Source: Nocardia carnea NBRC 14403 (GTDB lineage: Bacteria; Actinomycetota; Actinomycetes; Mycobacteriales; Mycobacteriaceae). Taken from it: a DNA stretch of 64,000 nucleotides. The notes beneath the pieces are model-generated. The model worked only from the letters and a program-made list of their open reading frames with translations, was not told the origin of the DNA and searched no databases. The stretch spans positions 1-64,000 of the forward strand of contig NZ_BAFV01000065.1 of NCBI RefSeq assembly GCF_000308515.1. Direction: 5' to 3'. Both the position numbers and the translations under genes were made by a program. Position 1 is the stretch's first letter. Every line of letters begins with the position of its first letter. Below, piece by piece: positions 8,823-17,970 of the stretch.

Positions 8823-9084
8823 TATCGGGCCAAACCCACACGGTCACAACCGATCACGTATCTTCTGCGAGCCTACAGTGAGTCGGCTGTAACAGTGTGA
8901 GCGGCCCGAACTCGACTGCCCTGGCGGACGACCTCAGCGCCGAGCCCACTTGCTTGCCGAGATATCCCACAGTGCCTCGAAGAACTCGAGCCGGTACCGG
9001 TGCCGGAGCCGCGATCCACGGCGTCGGATCGTGCCGAGATGAGGATCTCGCGGTTCGACCGACGTCAACGATCATCGAGGGCCG

Positions 9085-10617
9085 TCAGAGTTGGGCGATC
9101 GACGACCACTCGGTGACAGTGGTAGCGGACGAGCTGCAACGCTGTGATTCTGTGCCGGCGGTGGGCTCGTCGGTGAGAGCGTCCCATACCAGGTGAGCGG
9201 TCGACACCGCGGTATCCAGCGGTGTGCCTGTGTCGATGTCGACTGCTTCCGGCCACGGGTCCGCCGCGCCGGCCAGGGCGGCGGCAATGCGTGGTGTGGC
9301 CTCGGAGATGTCGTGTCGGCGGCGGCGGATGCGGTCGGCGGCCACGGGTGCCGGGCACACGCAGCGCAGCGTCGCGAAACGGGCACCGGTCCGGTGTGCG
9401 AGGGCATGAGCGCGGCTTCGTTCGGTGGCGTCGCCCCAGCTCGCATCGAGGATCACCGATCGACCCGAATCCAGCAGTGTCCGGGCGCGGTTCAACAGTT
9501 CGGTGTAGACACGCTGCTTGTTGCCGGGAGAGTAGGCCCCGTGGCCGTAGGTGCCGCTTTCCCCGACGATGTCGCCGCCGGCGCGCAATTCGGCACGTAC
9601 CGTGTCGCTGGAGAGCACCTCGGCGCCGGTTCGTTGTGCCAGTCCGGCGGCGACGCTGGTTTTGCCGGTTCCGGGTAGTCCGCCGACGAGGACCAGTCGC
9701 ACTGCCGATGCCCGCAGGTGCTCGACGGCGATCTGCAGGTGCCGGTGTGCGCGGTCACTGCCTTCTGCGTCGCCTTGGCCGGCGCGGATGGCGTCGACTT
9801 TCGCGCGCACCAGCGCACGGTAGGCGATGTAGTGATCGGCCAGCGAGGCCGGGGCGGTGTCTGCGGTGCGGCGCTGATAGGTGCGTATCAGGTCGATCGC
9901 GTGGTCGGGGTGGCCGAGGAACTGCAGGTCCATGGCGAGGAAGGCGATGTCGTCGAGGCAGTCCACGAACCGCAGATCGTCGTCGAAGTCCAGGCAGTCG
10001 AGAATGCGGAATCCGTCGGGGAGTTCGAAGATGTCTTCGGCGAGCAGGTCGCCGTGTCCGTCGATGATTCGTTGCCCGGCGATGCGGTCGTCGAACAGCT
10101 GCCGGCGGCCGGTCAGGTAGTGCCGGGCCAGTGTGTCGATGGTGTCGAGCAGTGCGGGGTCGATGATTTCGGGTGGCTGGTGGCGCATGCTTGTCAGCAG
10201 GTCGGTCCACCGGCCCTGGACCGCGTCGGCGGTGCCGGCGCGGTCGATCTCGGGTCCTCGCCGGGCGGTGGTGTGGAAGTCCACGAGCACCTCGATCAGG
10301 GGTGTGAGGTCGACGGGCTCGCCGGCCGGTTCGCTGAGCCGATGCGATAACCGGGTGTGTTCGGGGAGGCGGCGCATGACGATCACCGGCTCGTCCGCCG
10401 CTGCGTCGGGGTGGGTGAAATGGCCGAGTCCGAGGTAGATGTCGGGAGCGAGGCGCCGGTTCAGTTCGATCTCGCGGGTGCAGGCCCGTTCCCGCTGTTG
10501 CGGGGTGGCGAAGTCGAGGAAGTCGGTGGTGATCGGTTTTTTGGCCTTGTACACCCGGTCCCCGCAGAGGAGCACGATCCCGGTGTGTGTTTCCCGCAGT
10601 TCGACCGCTGGGTCCAT
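9085..10617 (-). CDS. Rv2004c-like fusion: aminoglycoside-phosphotransferase-like domain plus P-loop kinase/ATPase
   Basis: 510 residues. The first about 300 form an APH/choline-kinase-like domain with a Brenner-type motif DGHGDLLAEDIF near 190 and the metal-binding-like stretch LDCLDFDDDLRFVD. The C-terminal part is a P-loop nucleotide kinase with Walker A GGLPGTGKTS near 310 followed by LSSDTVRAELR. This two-domain arrangement is that of Rv2004c, a DosR-regulon gene of unknown substrate. Resistance is not implied, since housekeeping members exist. It starts 51 nt after the end of the PEP synthase gene on the same strand and is probably its operon partner. Confidence 0.85.
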   Translation of the reverse strand: MDPAVELRETHTGIVLLCGDRVYKAKKPITTDFLDFATPQQRERACTREIELNRRLAPDIYLGLGHFTHPDAAADEPVIVMRRLPEHTRLSHRLSEPAGEPVDLTPLIEVLVDFHTTARRGPEIDRAGTADAVQGRWTDLLTSMRHQPPEIIDPALLDTIDTLARHYLTGRRQLFDDRIAGQRIIDGHGDLLAEDIFELPDGFRILDCLDFDDDLRFVDCLDDIAFLAMDLQFLGHPDHAIDLIRTYQRRTADTAPASLADHYIAYRALVRAKVDAIRAGQGDAEGSDRAHRHLQIAVEHLRASAVRLVLVGGLPGTGKTSVAAGLAQRTGAEVLSSDTVRAELRAGGDIVGESGTYGHGAYSPGNKQRVYTELLNRARTLLDSGRSVILDASWGDATERSRAHALAHRTGARFATLRCVCPAPVAADRIRRRRHDISEATPRIAAALAGAADPWPEAVDIDTGTPLDTAVSTAHLVWDALTDEPTAGTESQRCSSSATTVTEWSSIAQL

Positions 10618-10668
10618 CCTGGGTCCTGTCTGTTGGGTGTATCTCCGGGCCGGGCAGAGGACTGCCGC

Positions 10669-12954
10669 TCATCCGGCGGTCGCGCGGGCGTGCTCGAGCA
10701 GTAGCCGTCGTTCGGCGGTATCGATGGCGCGGCGTGCGGCCGGGACGGCATCAGTGGTGACCGATATCGAGGTGATGCCCATCCGGATCAGGTGTTCGGC
10801 GAAGTCGGGGTTTCTCGACGGTGCCTGCCCGCACAACGAGGAGGTGATCCCCGATTTGCGTGCGGTGGAGACGATGGTGGAGATCGCGTCGAGCACTGCG
10901 GGGTCGGATTCGTCGAACAACGGCGCGCACTCGGTGGAGTCGCGGTCGACTCCCAGGGTGAGTTGGGTGAGGTCGTTGCTGCCGATCGAGACCCCGTCGA
11001 TGCCCAGGCCGGCGTATTCGGGCAGCCAGTAGGTGATCGACGGCACTTCGGCCATGACCCAGCGGTGCATTCCGCGCTGATGGCGCAGCGGGCCGGAATC
11101 GATGAGGTCCAGGCATGCTTCCAGTTCCCAGCGGGTGCGCACGAACGGGAGCATCAGGTGCAGGTTCGGGGTTCGTTGCCGGACCTCGGCCAAGGCGGTC
11201 ATCTCGAGCTGGAACACTTCCGGTTCCTGGGTGTATCGGTAGCAGCCGCGATAGCCGATCATCGGGTTGTGTTCCAGCGGCTCGTAGCTGGCCCCGCCTT
11301 CGAGGTCGCGGAATTCGTTGCTGCGGAAATCGGTGGCGCGGTAGATCACCGGCCGCGGAGCGAACGCGGCGGTGATGTGGGTGAGTGCGTCGACCATGCG
11401 GTCGAGGAACACGCGTTGTTCACCGCGGGCGATCACTTCACGGGGGTGCCGGTTGTCGAGTGCGCGGGTCAACAGCATCTCGGCGCGCAGCAGCCCGACT
11501 CCGTCGGTGTCGGCGGCGGCGGCGCGTTGCGCGGCTTCGGGTAGTGCGAGGTTGACATACAGTTTGGTGGCCGTAGCGGGCGCGGCTGCGGCGGCACCAC
11601 CGGTGCGGGGTTCGCTGGCAACCGCCGGGTGGGGCTGCGCGCCGGCGCGGACTTCACCTGTTGAGCCGTCGACGGTGACGGTGTCTCCGTCGGTGAGCGT
11701 GGTGGTCGCCGTGCGGGCGCCGACGATGCAGGGAACACCGAGCTCTCGGGCGACGATCGCGGCGTGGCAGGTCATTCCGCCGCTGTCGGTCACCACGGCG
11801 GCGGCGCGGCTGATGGTGGGCAGCCAGTCCGGGTTGGTCATGGGCGCGACCAGGATCTCGCCGTGCGCGAGCGCCGTCCCTTGTTCCGGCGCGGACAGTA
11901 CGCGCACGGTCCCGTCGGCGGTGCCGGGTGCGGCGGCCAAACCGCGGACGAGCACTGTCGCCGGCGGGGGAGCGGCCGGGGCGGGGTGGGGTTCGGGCAG
12001 TGTGGTGACGGGCCGTGCTTGGACCAGCCACAATGCGTCCTCGTTGTAGACCCATTCGACGTCTTGTGGGTGGTCGCCGTGATGGTGGTGTACGGCCAGG
12101 GCCAGCTTGGCCACCTCGATGGCTTCGGGTTCGGTCAGCGCCGGCGCTGCTTTGTCTTCCTCGCTGAGTTCGATGCGGCGGTCTCCGCCGGGTCCGGCGA
12201 CGATGGCGAAATCCTGGTGTCCGGGCCGGTGTTCGAGTAGGCGGGGGCCGTCGGTATCGAGGAGGTAGGTGTCGGGTTGGGTGGCGCCGGAGACCACGAC
12301 CTCTCCTTGGCCGCGGGCTGCGTCGATGACGATGCGGTCCCGGCGTCCGGTGGCGGGGTCGGCGGTGAAGGCGACACCGGCGCGGCGTGCCTGCACCATC
12401 TTTTGCACGACCACAGCCATGGCCGGTGTGGCCTGCATGTCGCGGCGGGCTCGATAGGTCAGCACCCGTGGGCTGAACAGCGAGGCCCAGCAGTCGAAGA
12501 TTGCCTCGATGAGCTCGTTTTCGCCACGCACATTGGTGCGGGTGAGGTTCATGCCTGCGAACGAGGAGGTCGCACTGTCCTCGCCGACCGCTGAGGAACG
12601 CACCGCCACGTCGGCGCGGTCGCCGAGTAAACTGTAGGCGGCCGTGATCGCCGAGCGCGCTTCGGCGTCGAGAGTGCAGGCGTGCACGATGTCGCGCATG
12701 CGCTGGCACAGCACATCGACCCGGACAGGATCGGCCGCCGCGGCGGCGGAGAGCGCTTCGGCGTGCAGCGCTGCAAGTTTGGCGCCGTGGGCTCCTTGGG
12801 CAACGATCTGCTCGTAGCAGGAGCGCAGCACCACGAATCCCGGCGGGACCGGGAGGCTGGCGGCGACGAGTTCACCGAGGTTGGCGCCCTTGCCGCCGGC
12901 TTCGTCGGCGTCGGCCAGGCGCAGTTGATCGAACGCGGCGACGTAGGCGCCCAT
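10669..12954 (-). CDS. ppsA: Phosphoenolpyruvate synthase / pyruvate-phosphate dikinase family enzyme
   Basis: About 761 residues in the usual three-part order: N-terminal ATP-grasp domain (GGKGANLGELV, then VRSSAVGEDSATSSFAGM), a central phosphohistidine domain with DSGGMTCHAAIVARELG (catalytic His near 393), and a C-terminal PEP/pyruvate TIM barrel (NPMIGYRGCYRY, SIGSNDLTQLTLGVDRDS, SLCGQAPS). The length and lack of a pyrophosphate-type insert favour PEP synthase (ATP + pyruvate + water to AMP + PEP + phosphate), but a dikinase cannot be excluded. Two overlapping ATGs (12957, 12954) sit at the stop of the small upstream gene; 12954 has better spacing from AAGGGAG. Translational coupling is likely. 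The enzyme would let pyruvate re-enter gluconeogenesis during dormancy. Confidence 0.88.
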   Translation of the reverse strand: MGAYVAAFDQLRLADADEAGGKGANLGELVAASLPVPPGFVVLRSCYEQIVAQGAHGAKLAALHAEALSAAAAADPVRVDVLCQRMRDIVHACTLDAEARSAITAAYSLLGDRADVAVRSSAVGEDSATSSFAGMNLTRTNVRGENELIEAIFDCWASLFSPRVLTYRARRDMQATPAMAVVVQKMVQARRAGVAFTADPATGRRDRIVIDAARGQGEVVVSGATQPDTYLLDTDGPRLLEHRPGHQDFAIVAGPGGDRRIELSEEDKAAPALTEPEAIEVAKLALAVHHHHGDHPQDVEWVYNEDALWLVQARPVTTLPEPHPAPAAPPPATVLVRGLAAAPGTADGTVRVLSAPEQGTALAHGEILVAPMTNPDWLPTISRAAAVVTDSGGMTCHAAIVARELGVPCIVGARTATTTLTDGDTVTVDGSTGEVRAGAQPHPAVASEPRTGGAAAAAPATATKLYVNLALPEAAQRAAAADTDGVGLLRAEMLLTRALDNRHPREVIARGEQRVFLDRMVDALTHITAAFAPRPVIYRATDFRSNEFRDLEGGASYEPLEHNPMIGYRGCYRYTQEPEVFQLEMTALAEVRQRTPNLHLMLPFVRTRWELEACLDLIDSGPLRHQRGMHRWVMAEVPSITYWLPEYAGLGIDGVSIGSNDLTQLTLGVDRDSTECAPLFDESDPAVLDAISTIVSTARKSGITSSLCGQAPSRNPDFAEHLIRMGITSISVTTDAVPAARRAIDTAERRLLLEHARATAG

Positions 12955-13166
12955 CATCGACTCCCTTGGTTGTCGGTGGCGGCGGCGGCGAATGTGCTGC
13001 TGAGCAGCTCTGCGGTGAGCAGCCGCCGTAAGGGGGCAGGTAGTTCGGCAAGGAGCCGGTCCAGTTGCCCGGTGGAGAACAGTCGGCTCAGTGCTTCGGT
13101 GACCGCGCGCAGCCATTGGTGTGCCGTGTTGATCGCTGGGGCCAGCGGATCATGGGGTAGCGGCAT
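12954..13166 (-). CDS. Small DUF2267-like protein (internally shortened form)
   Basis: 70 residues. The N-terminal DPLAPAINTAHQWL matches DPLAAEVHTAHAWL of the full DUF2267 protein at 45779, and the following LSRLFSTGQLDRLLAELPAP matches its C-terminal LDRLFAPGQLDRIFAVLPAP. About 100 intervening residues are absent, so this looks like an internal-deletion derivative or a genuine mini form. The ATG at 13166 is preceded by GAGAGGACC, and its stop overlaps the start of the PEP synthase gene (ATGATGA), so it is probably translated and coupled. DUF2267 has no established function. Confidence 0.6.
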   Translation of the reverse strand: MPLPHDPLAPAINTAHQWLRAVTEALSRLFSTGQLDRLLAELPAPLRRLLTAELLSSTFAAAATDNQGSR

Positions 13167-13294
13167 GGCCGGTCCTCTCGGGCTCGGCGGCAACCGTCGC
13201 CGGGGTCGGCGGGCGCCGCGGAGTCTGCCTGGGTACGGGTTCAGCGTGGCCGATATACCGGCCGCGGGGGCAGTGTCGTCGTGCCTGAGCCGCT

Positions 13295-13308
13295 GGGACC
13301 TTGGACCT
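13295..13308 (-). promoter_or_regulatory. DosR-like box upstream of mini-DUF2267/PEP synthase operon
   Basis: GGGACCTTGGACCT on the plus strand (AGGTCCAAGGTCCC on minus) fits the DosR-type pattern at most positions. It lies about 130 nt upstream of the minus-strand operon that starts at 13166. Confidence 0.5.
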
Positions 13309-13390
13309 TTCCGGTTGTGCTCTGGGGGTCGCCGCACCGGCTGTCTGTAGGCAGGATCGGCGGCGCCGGGAAGGGTGAAGCTGGTTGCGC

Positions 13391-16039
13391 TCAGTCGTCG
13401 GCGCGCACGACCTGTGGCCGGCGGGCATCGCGGTGGCCGGCCGATGCCGGAGCCTGTGTTGGGGTTGTGCGGCGGTGTGCGCGCACGGCTTTGTCGGCGG
13501 TGTCTGCGGCCAGCACGGCGGGGATGGCGGCGGCGGCCAGCAGCCAGCCCTGCCAGGTAGGGGCGGTGCCGCCGAGCAGCTGGGGCAGGGGAGGTACCCA
13601 GAGGAACACGGCGAGCAACACCACTTCGATGGTCACGGACCACAGCAGCAAGGGGTTGCCCCGCCAGCCGGTCGACCCCACCCACCGGGTTTCGCTGCGG
13701 CAGGCGAAGGCGTTGGTGAGCTGCCCGAGGACCACGGCGGTGAACAGGGTGCCCGAGGCCACGGCCACGAGCGTGGTGTCGGCCTCGAGGCCCCACCGCC
13801 AGCCGCCCGCAGACAACACGGTGAGGAAGGCGATCATCCCGATTCCGGCTTCCGTGGGGCCCAGCACCCCGAACGCGCGCCGCAGCAAGGACCGGTCGAT
13901 CAGTTTCCCGACCCGGGACCGCCCGGACATGGTGCGCGGGTTCGGGGGCTCGGCGCCCAGCCCGAGGGCCGGGAGCATGTCGGTGCCGATATCGAGGGCC
14001 AGCACCTGCAAGACGGTGAATCCCAACGGGATCGAGCCGCCGGAGGCGGCCCACACCGCGAATGGTGCGAGTTCGGCGACGTTGTCGGTGAGGTGATAGG
14101 TCAAGAATCTGCGGATGTTGGCGAAGGTCGCGCGCCCGAGTTCGATGGCGGCGACGATGGTGCCGAAATGGTCGTCGAGCAGCACCAGGTCGGCGGCTTC
14201 GCGGGCGACATCGGTGCCGGAGGCGCCCATCGCGACCCCGATATCGGCGGTGCGCAGGGCGGGGCCGTCGTTGACGCCGTCGCCGGTCATCGCCACGATG
14301 TGGCCACGGCGTTGCAAAACGGCCGCGATCCGCAGTTTTTCCTCCGGTGCCACCCGCGCGACGACGACACCGTCGCGGTCGAGCAGCACGCCCAGTTCCT
14401 TGTCGTCGCGGGGCAGGTCCGCGCCGACCACGACGAAGCGGTCGGCCCCGAGCAGTCCGATCTCCTGGGCGAGGGCGGCGGCTGTGGCGGGGTGGTCACC
14501 GGTGATCATGGCGACCGAGATCCCGGCGCGCCGGCAGGAGGTCAGCGCCTCGGCGACCCCCGGCCGGGGTGGATCCTCCAGTGCGAGCAGGCCTAGCAGC
14601 GCCGGTTCCGCCGCCTCGGGGTCGGTGCGGGCGACCGCGATCACGCGCAGTCCTCGTTCGGCCATCCGCGAGAGCGCGGCCGTGGCGGCCGCGAGGTCGG
14701 TTCCGGGTCGGCGGGCGCACAGGTCGAGTACGGCTTCCGGGGCGCCGGTGATGTGGGTGCCGTCGATATCGGTGGCTGTGGCGCGACGCGTGTGGTTGTC
14801 GAACGGTTCGCGGTGCTGCGCCGGCGGTGGTGGTGCGGTGATCCCGGCGCGGGCCGCCAGCACATGGACGGCGACCTCGAGCGGGTCACCGAGAGGCAGC
14901 CACCGGCCGTGGGTGTGCTGAGCCCTCGCGTCCGGCGAGCAGCGTGCGGCCGAATCGGCGGCAGCGTGGGTCGCGGCCATCGCCGCGCCGGTGCCCTCGA
15001 CACGCCCCTGCGGGTCGTAGCCGCTGCCCTCGACGGTGGTGGTCCCCGCTGGGGTCCACACCTCGACGACCTGCATCTGGTTCTGTGTCAGCGTCCCGGT
15101 CTTATCGGTACAGATGAAGGTTGTCGCACCCAGCGTCTCCACGGCTTCCAAGCGTTTGACCAGCGCATTGGACGACGCCATCCGTTGGGCAGCGCGCGCC
15201 AGGGACAGCGTTACCGTCGGCAGCAGTCCTTCCGGGACGAGCGCGACGGTCACCCCGATGGAAAACAGCAGACTCTGCGTGGCGTCTCCGCCCAGCAGCG
15301 TGAACACCAGGAAAGAGATCACGCCGACCGTGACCGCGATCATGGCCACCACCCGCACGACCCGATGTAACTGCCGGGCCAACGGGCTGGGCGGGCGTTT
15401 CGCGCTCTCGGTGGCGGCGGCCAGCCCCGCCAGCCGGGTCCGCGCGCCGGTCGCGCTGACCTCCGCGGTGCCGTGACCGGCCACCACATAGGTGCCGGCC
15501 ATGATGGTTCGCCCGCGGCCCACCGATACCGGCGTGCTCTCACCGGACAGCATCGATTCGTCGATATGAAGGTTCTGCGCCCCGCAGACCAGCGCATCAG
15601 CGCACACCCGCGCCCCGGCCTCGAGCACCAGCAGATCGCCCACGACCAGGTCCCGAGATTCGACGGCGACGACGGCACCGTTTCGGCGCACTCGGGCCCG
15701 CACCGGCAACAGATCGCGCAGTCGTTCGGTCGCCCGGTCGGCACGGTATTCCTGGGCGAAGGCGAAGCCCGCGTTGAGACACACCACCACCGCGATGGCC
15801 ACGGCCAGCACCGGCATCCCGGCCACCAGCGCCAGCGCTGCGGCCGCCCACAACATGAGAGCGAAGAAGTGGGTCAGCTGCGCAGCCAGCTCCCGCACCG
15901 GGCTCCGCCGTTGCGGGGCCGGCAGTTCGTTGGGCCCACCGGTGTGCAGCCGTGCGGCCGCCTCGGCTGTAGTCAAACCGGCCGGGATCTGTCCGGTCGG
16001 CTCACCGGCACCTGCGCCCCCACGGGGCAAGGCGTCCAT
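13391..16039 (-). CDS. P-type cation-transporting ATPase (CtpF-like, P2 type)
   Basis: About 882 residues. An N-terminal cation-ATPase domain (GLTTAEAAARLHTGGPNELP) leads into the membrane core. The actuator loop reads SMLSGESTPVSVG, the phosphorylation site is DKTGTLTQNQM (Asp near 313), and the hinge is MTGDGVNDGPALRTADIGVAMG. The membrane segment M4 has ALVPEGLLPTV, the PEGL form found in Ca2+/Na+,K+-type P2 pumps. The closest well-known relative in a dormancy context is CtpF (Rv1997), a DosR-regulon pump linked to calcium export. The start is uncertain: ATG 16039 begins the conserved protein but lacks a strong ribosome site; an in-frame ATG at 16183 adds 48 unconserved residues. It is divergent from the nitroreductase at 16322. 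Confidence 0.88.
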   Translation of the reverse strand: MDALPRGGAGAGEPTGQIPAGLTTAEAAARLHTGGPNELPAPQRRSPVRELAAQLTHFFALMLWAAAALALVAGMPVLAVAIAVVVCLNAGFAFAQEYRADRATERLRDLLPVRARVRRNGAVVAVESRDLVVGDLLVLEAGARVCADALVCGAQNLHIDESMLSGESTPVSVGRGRTIMAGTYVVAGHGTAEVSATGARTRLAGLAAATESAKRPPSPLARQLHRVVRVVAMIAVTVGVISFLVFTLLGGDATQSLLFSIGVTVALVPEGLLPTVTLSLARAAQRMASSNALVKRLEAVETLGATTFICTDKTGTLTQNQMQVVEVWTPAGTTTVEGSGYDPQGRVEGTGAAMAATHAAADSAARCSPDARAQHTHGRWLPLGDPLEVAVHVLAARAGITAPPPPAQHREPFDNHTRRATATDIDGTHITGAPEAVLDLCARRPGTDLAAATAALSRMAERGLRVIAVARTDPEAAEPALLGLLALEDPPRPGVAEALTSCRRAGISVAMITGDHPATAAALAQEIGLLGADRFVVVGADLPRDDKELGVLLDRDGVVVARVAPEEKLRIAAVLQRRGHIVAMTGDGVNDGPALRTADIGVAMGASGTDVAREAADLVLLDDHFGTIVAAIELGRATFANIRRFLTYHLTDNVAELAPFAVWAASGGSIPLGFTVLQVLALDIGTDMLPALGLGAEPPNPRTMSGRSRVGKLIDRSLLRRAFGVLGPTEAGIGMIAFLTVLSAGGWRWGLEADTTLVAVASGTLFTAVVLGQLTNAFACRSETRWVGSTGWRGNPLLLWSVTIEVVLLAVFLWVPPLPQLLGGTAPTWQGWLLAAAAIPAVLAADTADKAVRAHRRTTPTQAPASAGHRDARRPQVVRADD

Positions 16040-16098
16040 GGGCGTGAGACTGCCCGCGTGCACCCTTGCCTGGGCAGAGTCGTCGGACCCTGCGCGCC

Positions 16099-16112
16099 GG
16101 GACCAACTACCC
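16099..16112. promoter_or_regulatory. DosR-like box between divergent P-type ATPase and nitroreductase genes
   Basis: GGGACCAACTACCC is symmetric at its ends (GGG/CCC) and fits the DosR-type pattern except in the right half core. It is 60 nt upstream of ATG 16039 on minus and about 210 nt upstream of ATG 16322 on plus. If the longer ATPase start is used, it falls inside that gene. Confidence 0.4.
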
Positions 16113-16321
16113 GCCCGGGCTTCGATCCTCGCGCTCTCGGACCCGGGGTCTGTTTCGCGAGGACTCGGTGGGACGAACGACACGGCCGAAGGTCACGAGT
16201 TGTGAGGACACGACCGGCTTCTGCCGGCCGGCGATATAGGCCGGTGGGCTCTGCCCGAGTCTGCCCGCCGACGGCCACTCTGAGAGAGAAACGATCGGCT
16301 CGGTCACCCGAGGAGAGGGAT

Positions 16322-17344
16322 ATGGTCGCCGCGAACCCCGATGTGCAGACAGTGCGCAAGGTTGTAGCCCGGGCGTGTCGCGCGCCGTCGCTGCACAACA
16401 GCCAACCGTGGCGGTGGACCTGGAACGGGGAATTTTTGCGGCTGTATGTCGATGATCGTCGGTTGCTGCCCTACACCGATGCGTTCAACCGGCAAGGGAT
16501 CATCGCCTGCGGCGCCGCGCTCGACCATGCCCAGGTAGCAGGTGCGGCATTGGGGTGGGAAATGCAGGCGTCGGTGTTTCCCGACCCGCTGGACCGGACG
16601 CATGTGGCGTCGCTGTCGTTTCGTGGCCGCCATGCGCCCTTGGAGGCCGACGAGCTGCTCGGCGCCGCGATCGACACCCGCTACACCGATCGGCTGCCGT
16701 TCGCCCCGCCCTACGCGTGGATAGGCCTGGAGGTGGTGCTGCGGACACTGTGCCGCAACTTCGGCACCCACCTGCAGGTGCTGGACCGATCCCAGTACCG
16801 CGACCTGGACCGGATCTCGGATACAGCGGCCGCGTTACGCCGATCCGATCCGCGATATCAAGAAGAACTACATGGATGGGCCGGCGACACCTGGCGACCC
16901 TATGCCGGTATCCCTGTGTCTGCCCGGGCAACGGCCCAGGCCGCGGACAAGGTGGCGGCCGGCCGGATGTTCCCGCTCGGCGCTGCCGGTGCGGGCCCTG
17001 AACCCACGACCGAGGACCGCGCCACGATCGTGGTGCTCTCCAGCGACAACGACACCGTGGAATCGGTCCTTGCCTGTGGGCGGGCCTTGTCGCAGCTGCT
17101 GCTCGAATGCACGGTCGAGGCGATGGCGAGCTGCACGCTGACCCACGTCACCGAAACCCCGTCGGTGCGGGCAATGGTGAGCGACCTGCTGGGTCTGGAC
17201 TATCCCCAAGTCCTGGTACGAATCGGGCAGGCCACCGCGCCCCCGCCGCCACCTACCCCGCGCCTGCCGCTGGAGTCGGTACTCGACACCGGCACCGAAA
17301 GCCCCGCCCCGGGGCAGGACCGGTCCTCGACCGCGGCGACCTGA
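16322..17344 (+). CDS. Acg-family nitroreductase-like flavoprotein (Rv2032-like)
   Basis: 340 residues of the Acg family. The N-terminal hallmark RAPSLHNSQPWRW is followed by LYVDDRRLLPYTD, CGAALDHAQVAGAALG and RYTDRLPF, then a C-terminal half with LLLECTVEAMASCTLTHVTE and PQVLVRIG. Acg proteins have two degenerate nitroreductase domains with a lid and may sequester FMN rather than reduce nitro compounds; acg (Rv2032) is a DosR-regulon gene next to hspX, as here. The ATG at 16322 has an excellent GAGGAGAGG. There are three members in this window (also 20769 and 38395). Hsp20 follows. Confidence 0.9.
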   Translation: MVAANPDVQTVRKVVARACRAPSLHNSQPWRWTWNGEFLRLYVDDRRLLPYTDAFNRQGIIACGAALDHAQVAGAALGWEMQASVFPDPLDRTHVASLSFRGRHAPLEADELLGAAIDTRYTDRLPFAPPYAWIGLEVVLRTLCRNFGTHLQVLDRSQYRDLDRISDTAAALRRSDPRYQEELHGWAGDTWRPYAGIPVSARATAQAADKVAAGRMFPLGAAGAGPEPTTEDRATIVVLSSDNDTVESVLACGRALSQLLLECTVEAMASCTLTHVTETPSVRAMVSDLLGLDYPQVLVRIGQATAPPPPPTPRLPLESVLDTGTESPAPGQDRSSTAAT

Positions 17345-17357
17345 GTCTCTGCCAGAG

Positions 17358-17371
17358 GTGACCGCTGTCCC
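17358..17371 (+). promoter_or_regulatory. DosR-like box upstream of hsp20
   Basis: GTGACCGCTGTCCC keeps GAC and GTCCC at the expected spacing but deviates in the centre. It is about 70 nt before the Hsp20 start. Confidence 0.4.
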
Positions 17372-17439
17372 TATACGCGAATGTCGTGGCGGCGTGGAAT
17401 CGAACAGTGTCACCCGACAACCATCGACCAGGAGGAGTA

Positions 17440-17871
17440 ATGAGCCTCATCCCTGCACACCGCCAACAGCATTCGTTACTGCCTGACTTCACCGACGTCT
17501 GGAACTCACTGGCTCCGGCCGCGGGCCTGGCATCGATGTTCGGCACCCACCTGTTACGCGTCGAGGACACCGTCGATGACGGCCATTACGTGGTCCGTGC
17601 CGAGATCCCGGGCGTGGACCCGGACAAGGACGTGGAGGTCTCCGTACGAGACGGCCAATTGACCATCAAGGCCGAACGCTCGGAAAAGCATGAGGAGAAA
17701 GGCCGGTCGGAATTCAGCTACGGCTCCTTCGTCCGCACCGTCACCCTGCCTCAGGGCGCAGACGAGGACGCGATCGAAGCCGGCTATGCGAAAGGCATCC
17801 TGACGGTGTCGGTGCCGGTCTCCGAACCGACCAGCGAAGCAAAGAAGGTCCAGGTGAAGCAGGGCGAGTAG
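17440..17871 (+). CDS. Small heat-shock protein, Hsp20/alpha-crystallin family (HspX/Acr-like)
   Basis: 143 residues: a short N-terminal arm, then an alpha-crystallin domain from about VEDTVDDGHYVVRAEIPGV (near 45-60) through GSFVRTVTLPQGAD and the AYAKGILTVSVP-type strand (here GYAKGILTVSVPV, about 120-132), then a short tail KKVQVKQGE. The I/V-x-V-like end segment is VSVPV. This matches HspX (Rv2031c, 16-kDa alpha-crystallin), the signature dormancy chaperone, both in size and by its position between an acg-like gene and pfkB. The ATG follows GGAGGAG. An ATP-independent holdase role is inferred from the family. Confidence 0.95.
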   Translation: MSLIPAHRQQHSLLPDFTDVWNSLAPAAGLASMFGTHLLRVEDTVDDGHYVVRAEIPGVDPDKDVEVSVRDGQLTIKAERSEKHEEKGRSEFSYGSFVRTVTLPQGADEDAIEAGYAKGILTVSVPVSEPTSEAKKVQVKQGE

Positions 17872-17895
17872 GCGCGCCCGCCGCTCAGATGAACA

Positions 17896-17934
17896 GCCGG
17901 GAACCCGACACGAGCCAGCCCCGCGGTTCCCGGC
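17896..17934 (+). terminator. Hairpin after hsp20
   Basis: A perfect 10-bp inverted repeat, GCCGGGAACC (17896-17905) and GGTTCCCGGC (17925-17934), with a 19-nt loop and no T-run. It may terminate or attenuate transcription between hsp20 and pfkB, or adjust their mRNA ratio. Confidence 0.4.
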
Positions 17935-17970
17935 ATCCCCGGCGCGGGGCACCCAGGTGTTCAGGAGGCG

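Noticed and set aside
9085..10617. Aminoglycoside-resistance gene
   Set aside because: The APH-like domain belongs to the Rv2004c two-domain family found in dormancy regulons; nothing suggests drug resistance.
13385..14596. 403-codon plus-strand frame opposite the P-type ATPase
   Set aside because: Gly/Gln/His-rich composition typical of the antisense of a P-type ATPase; the opposite strand has all pump motifs.
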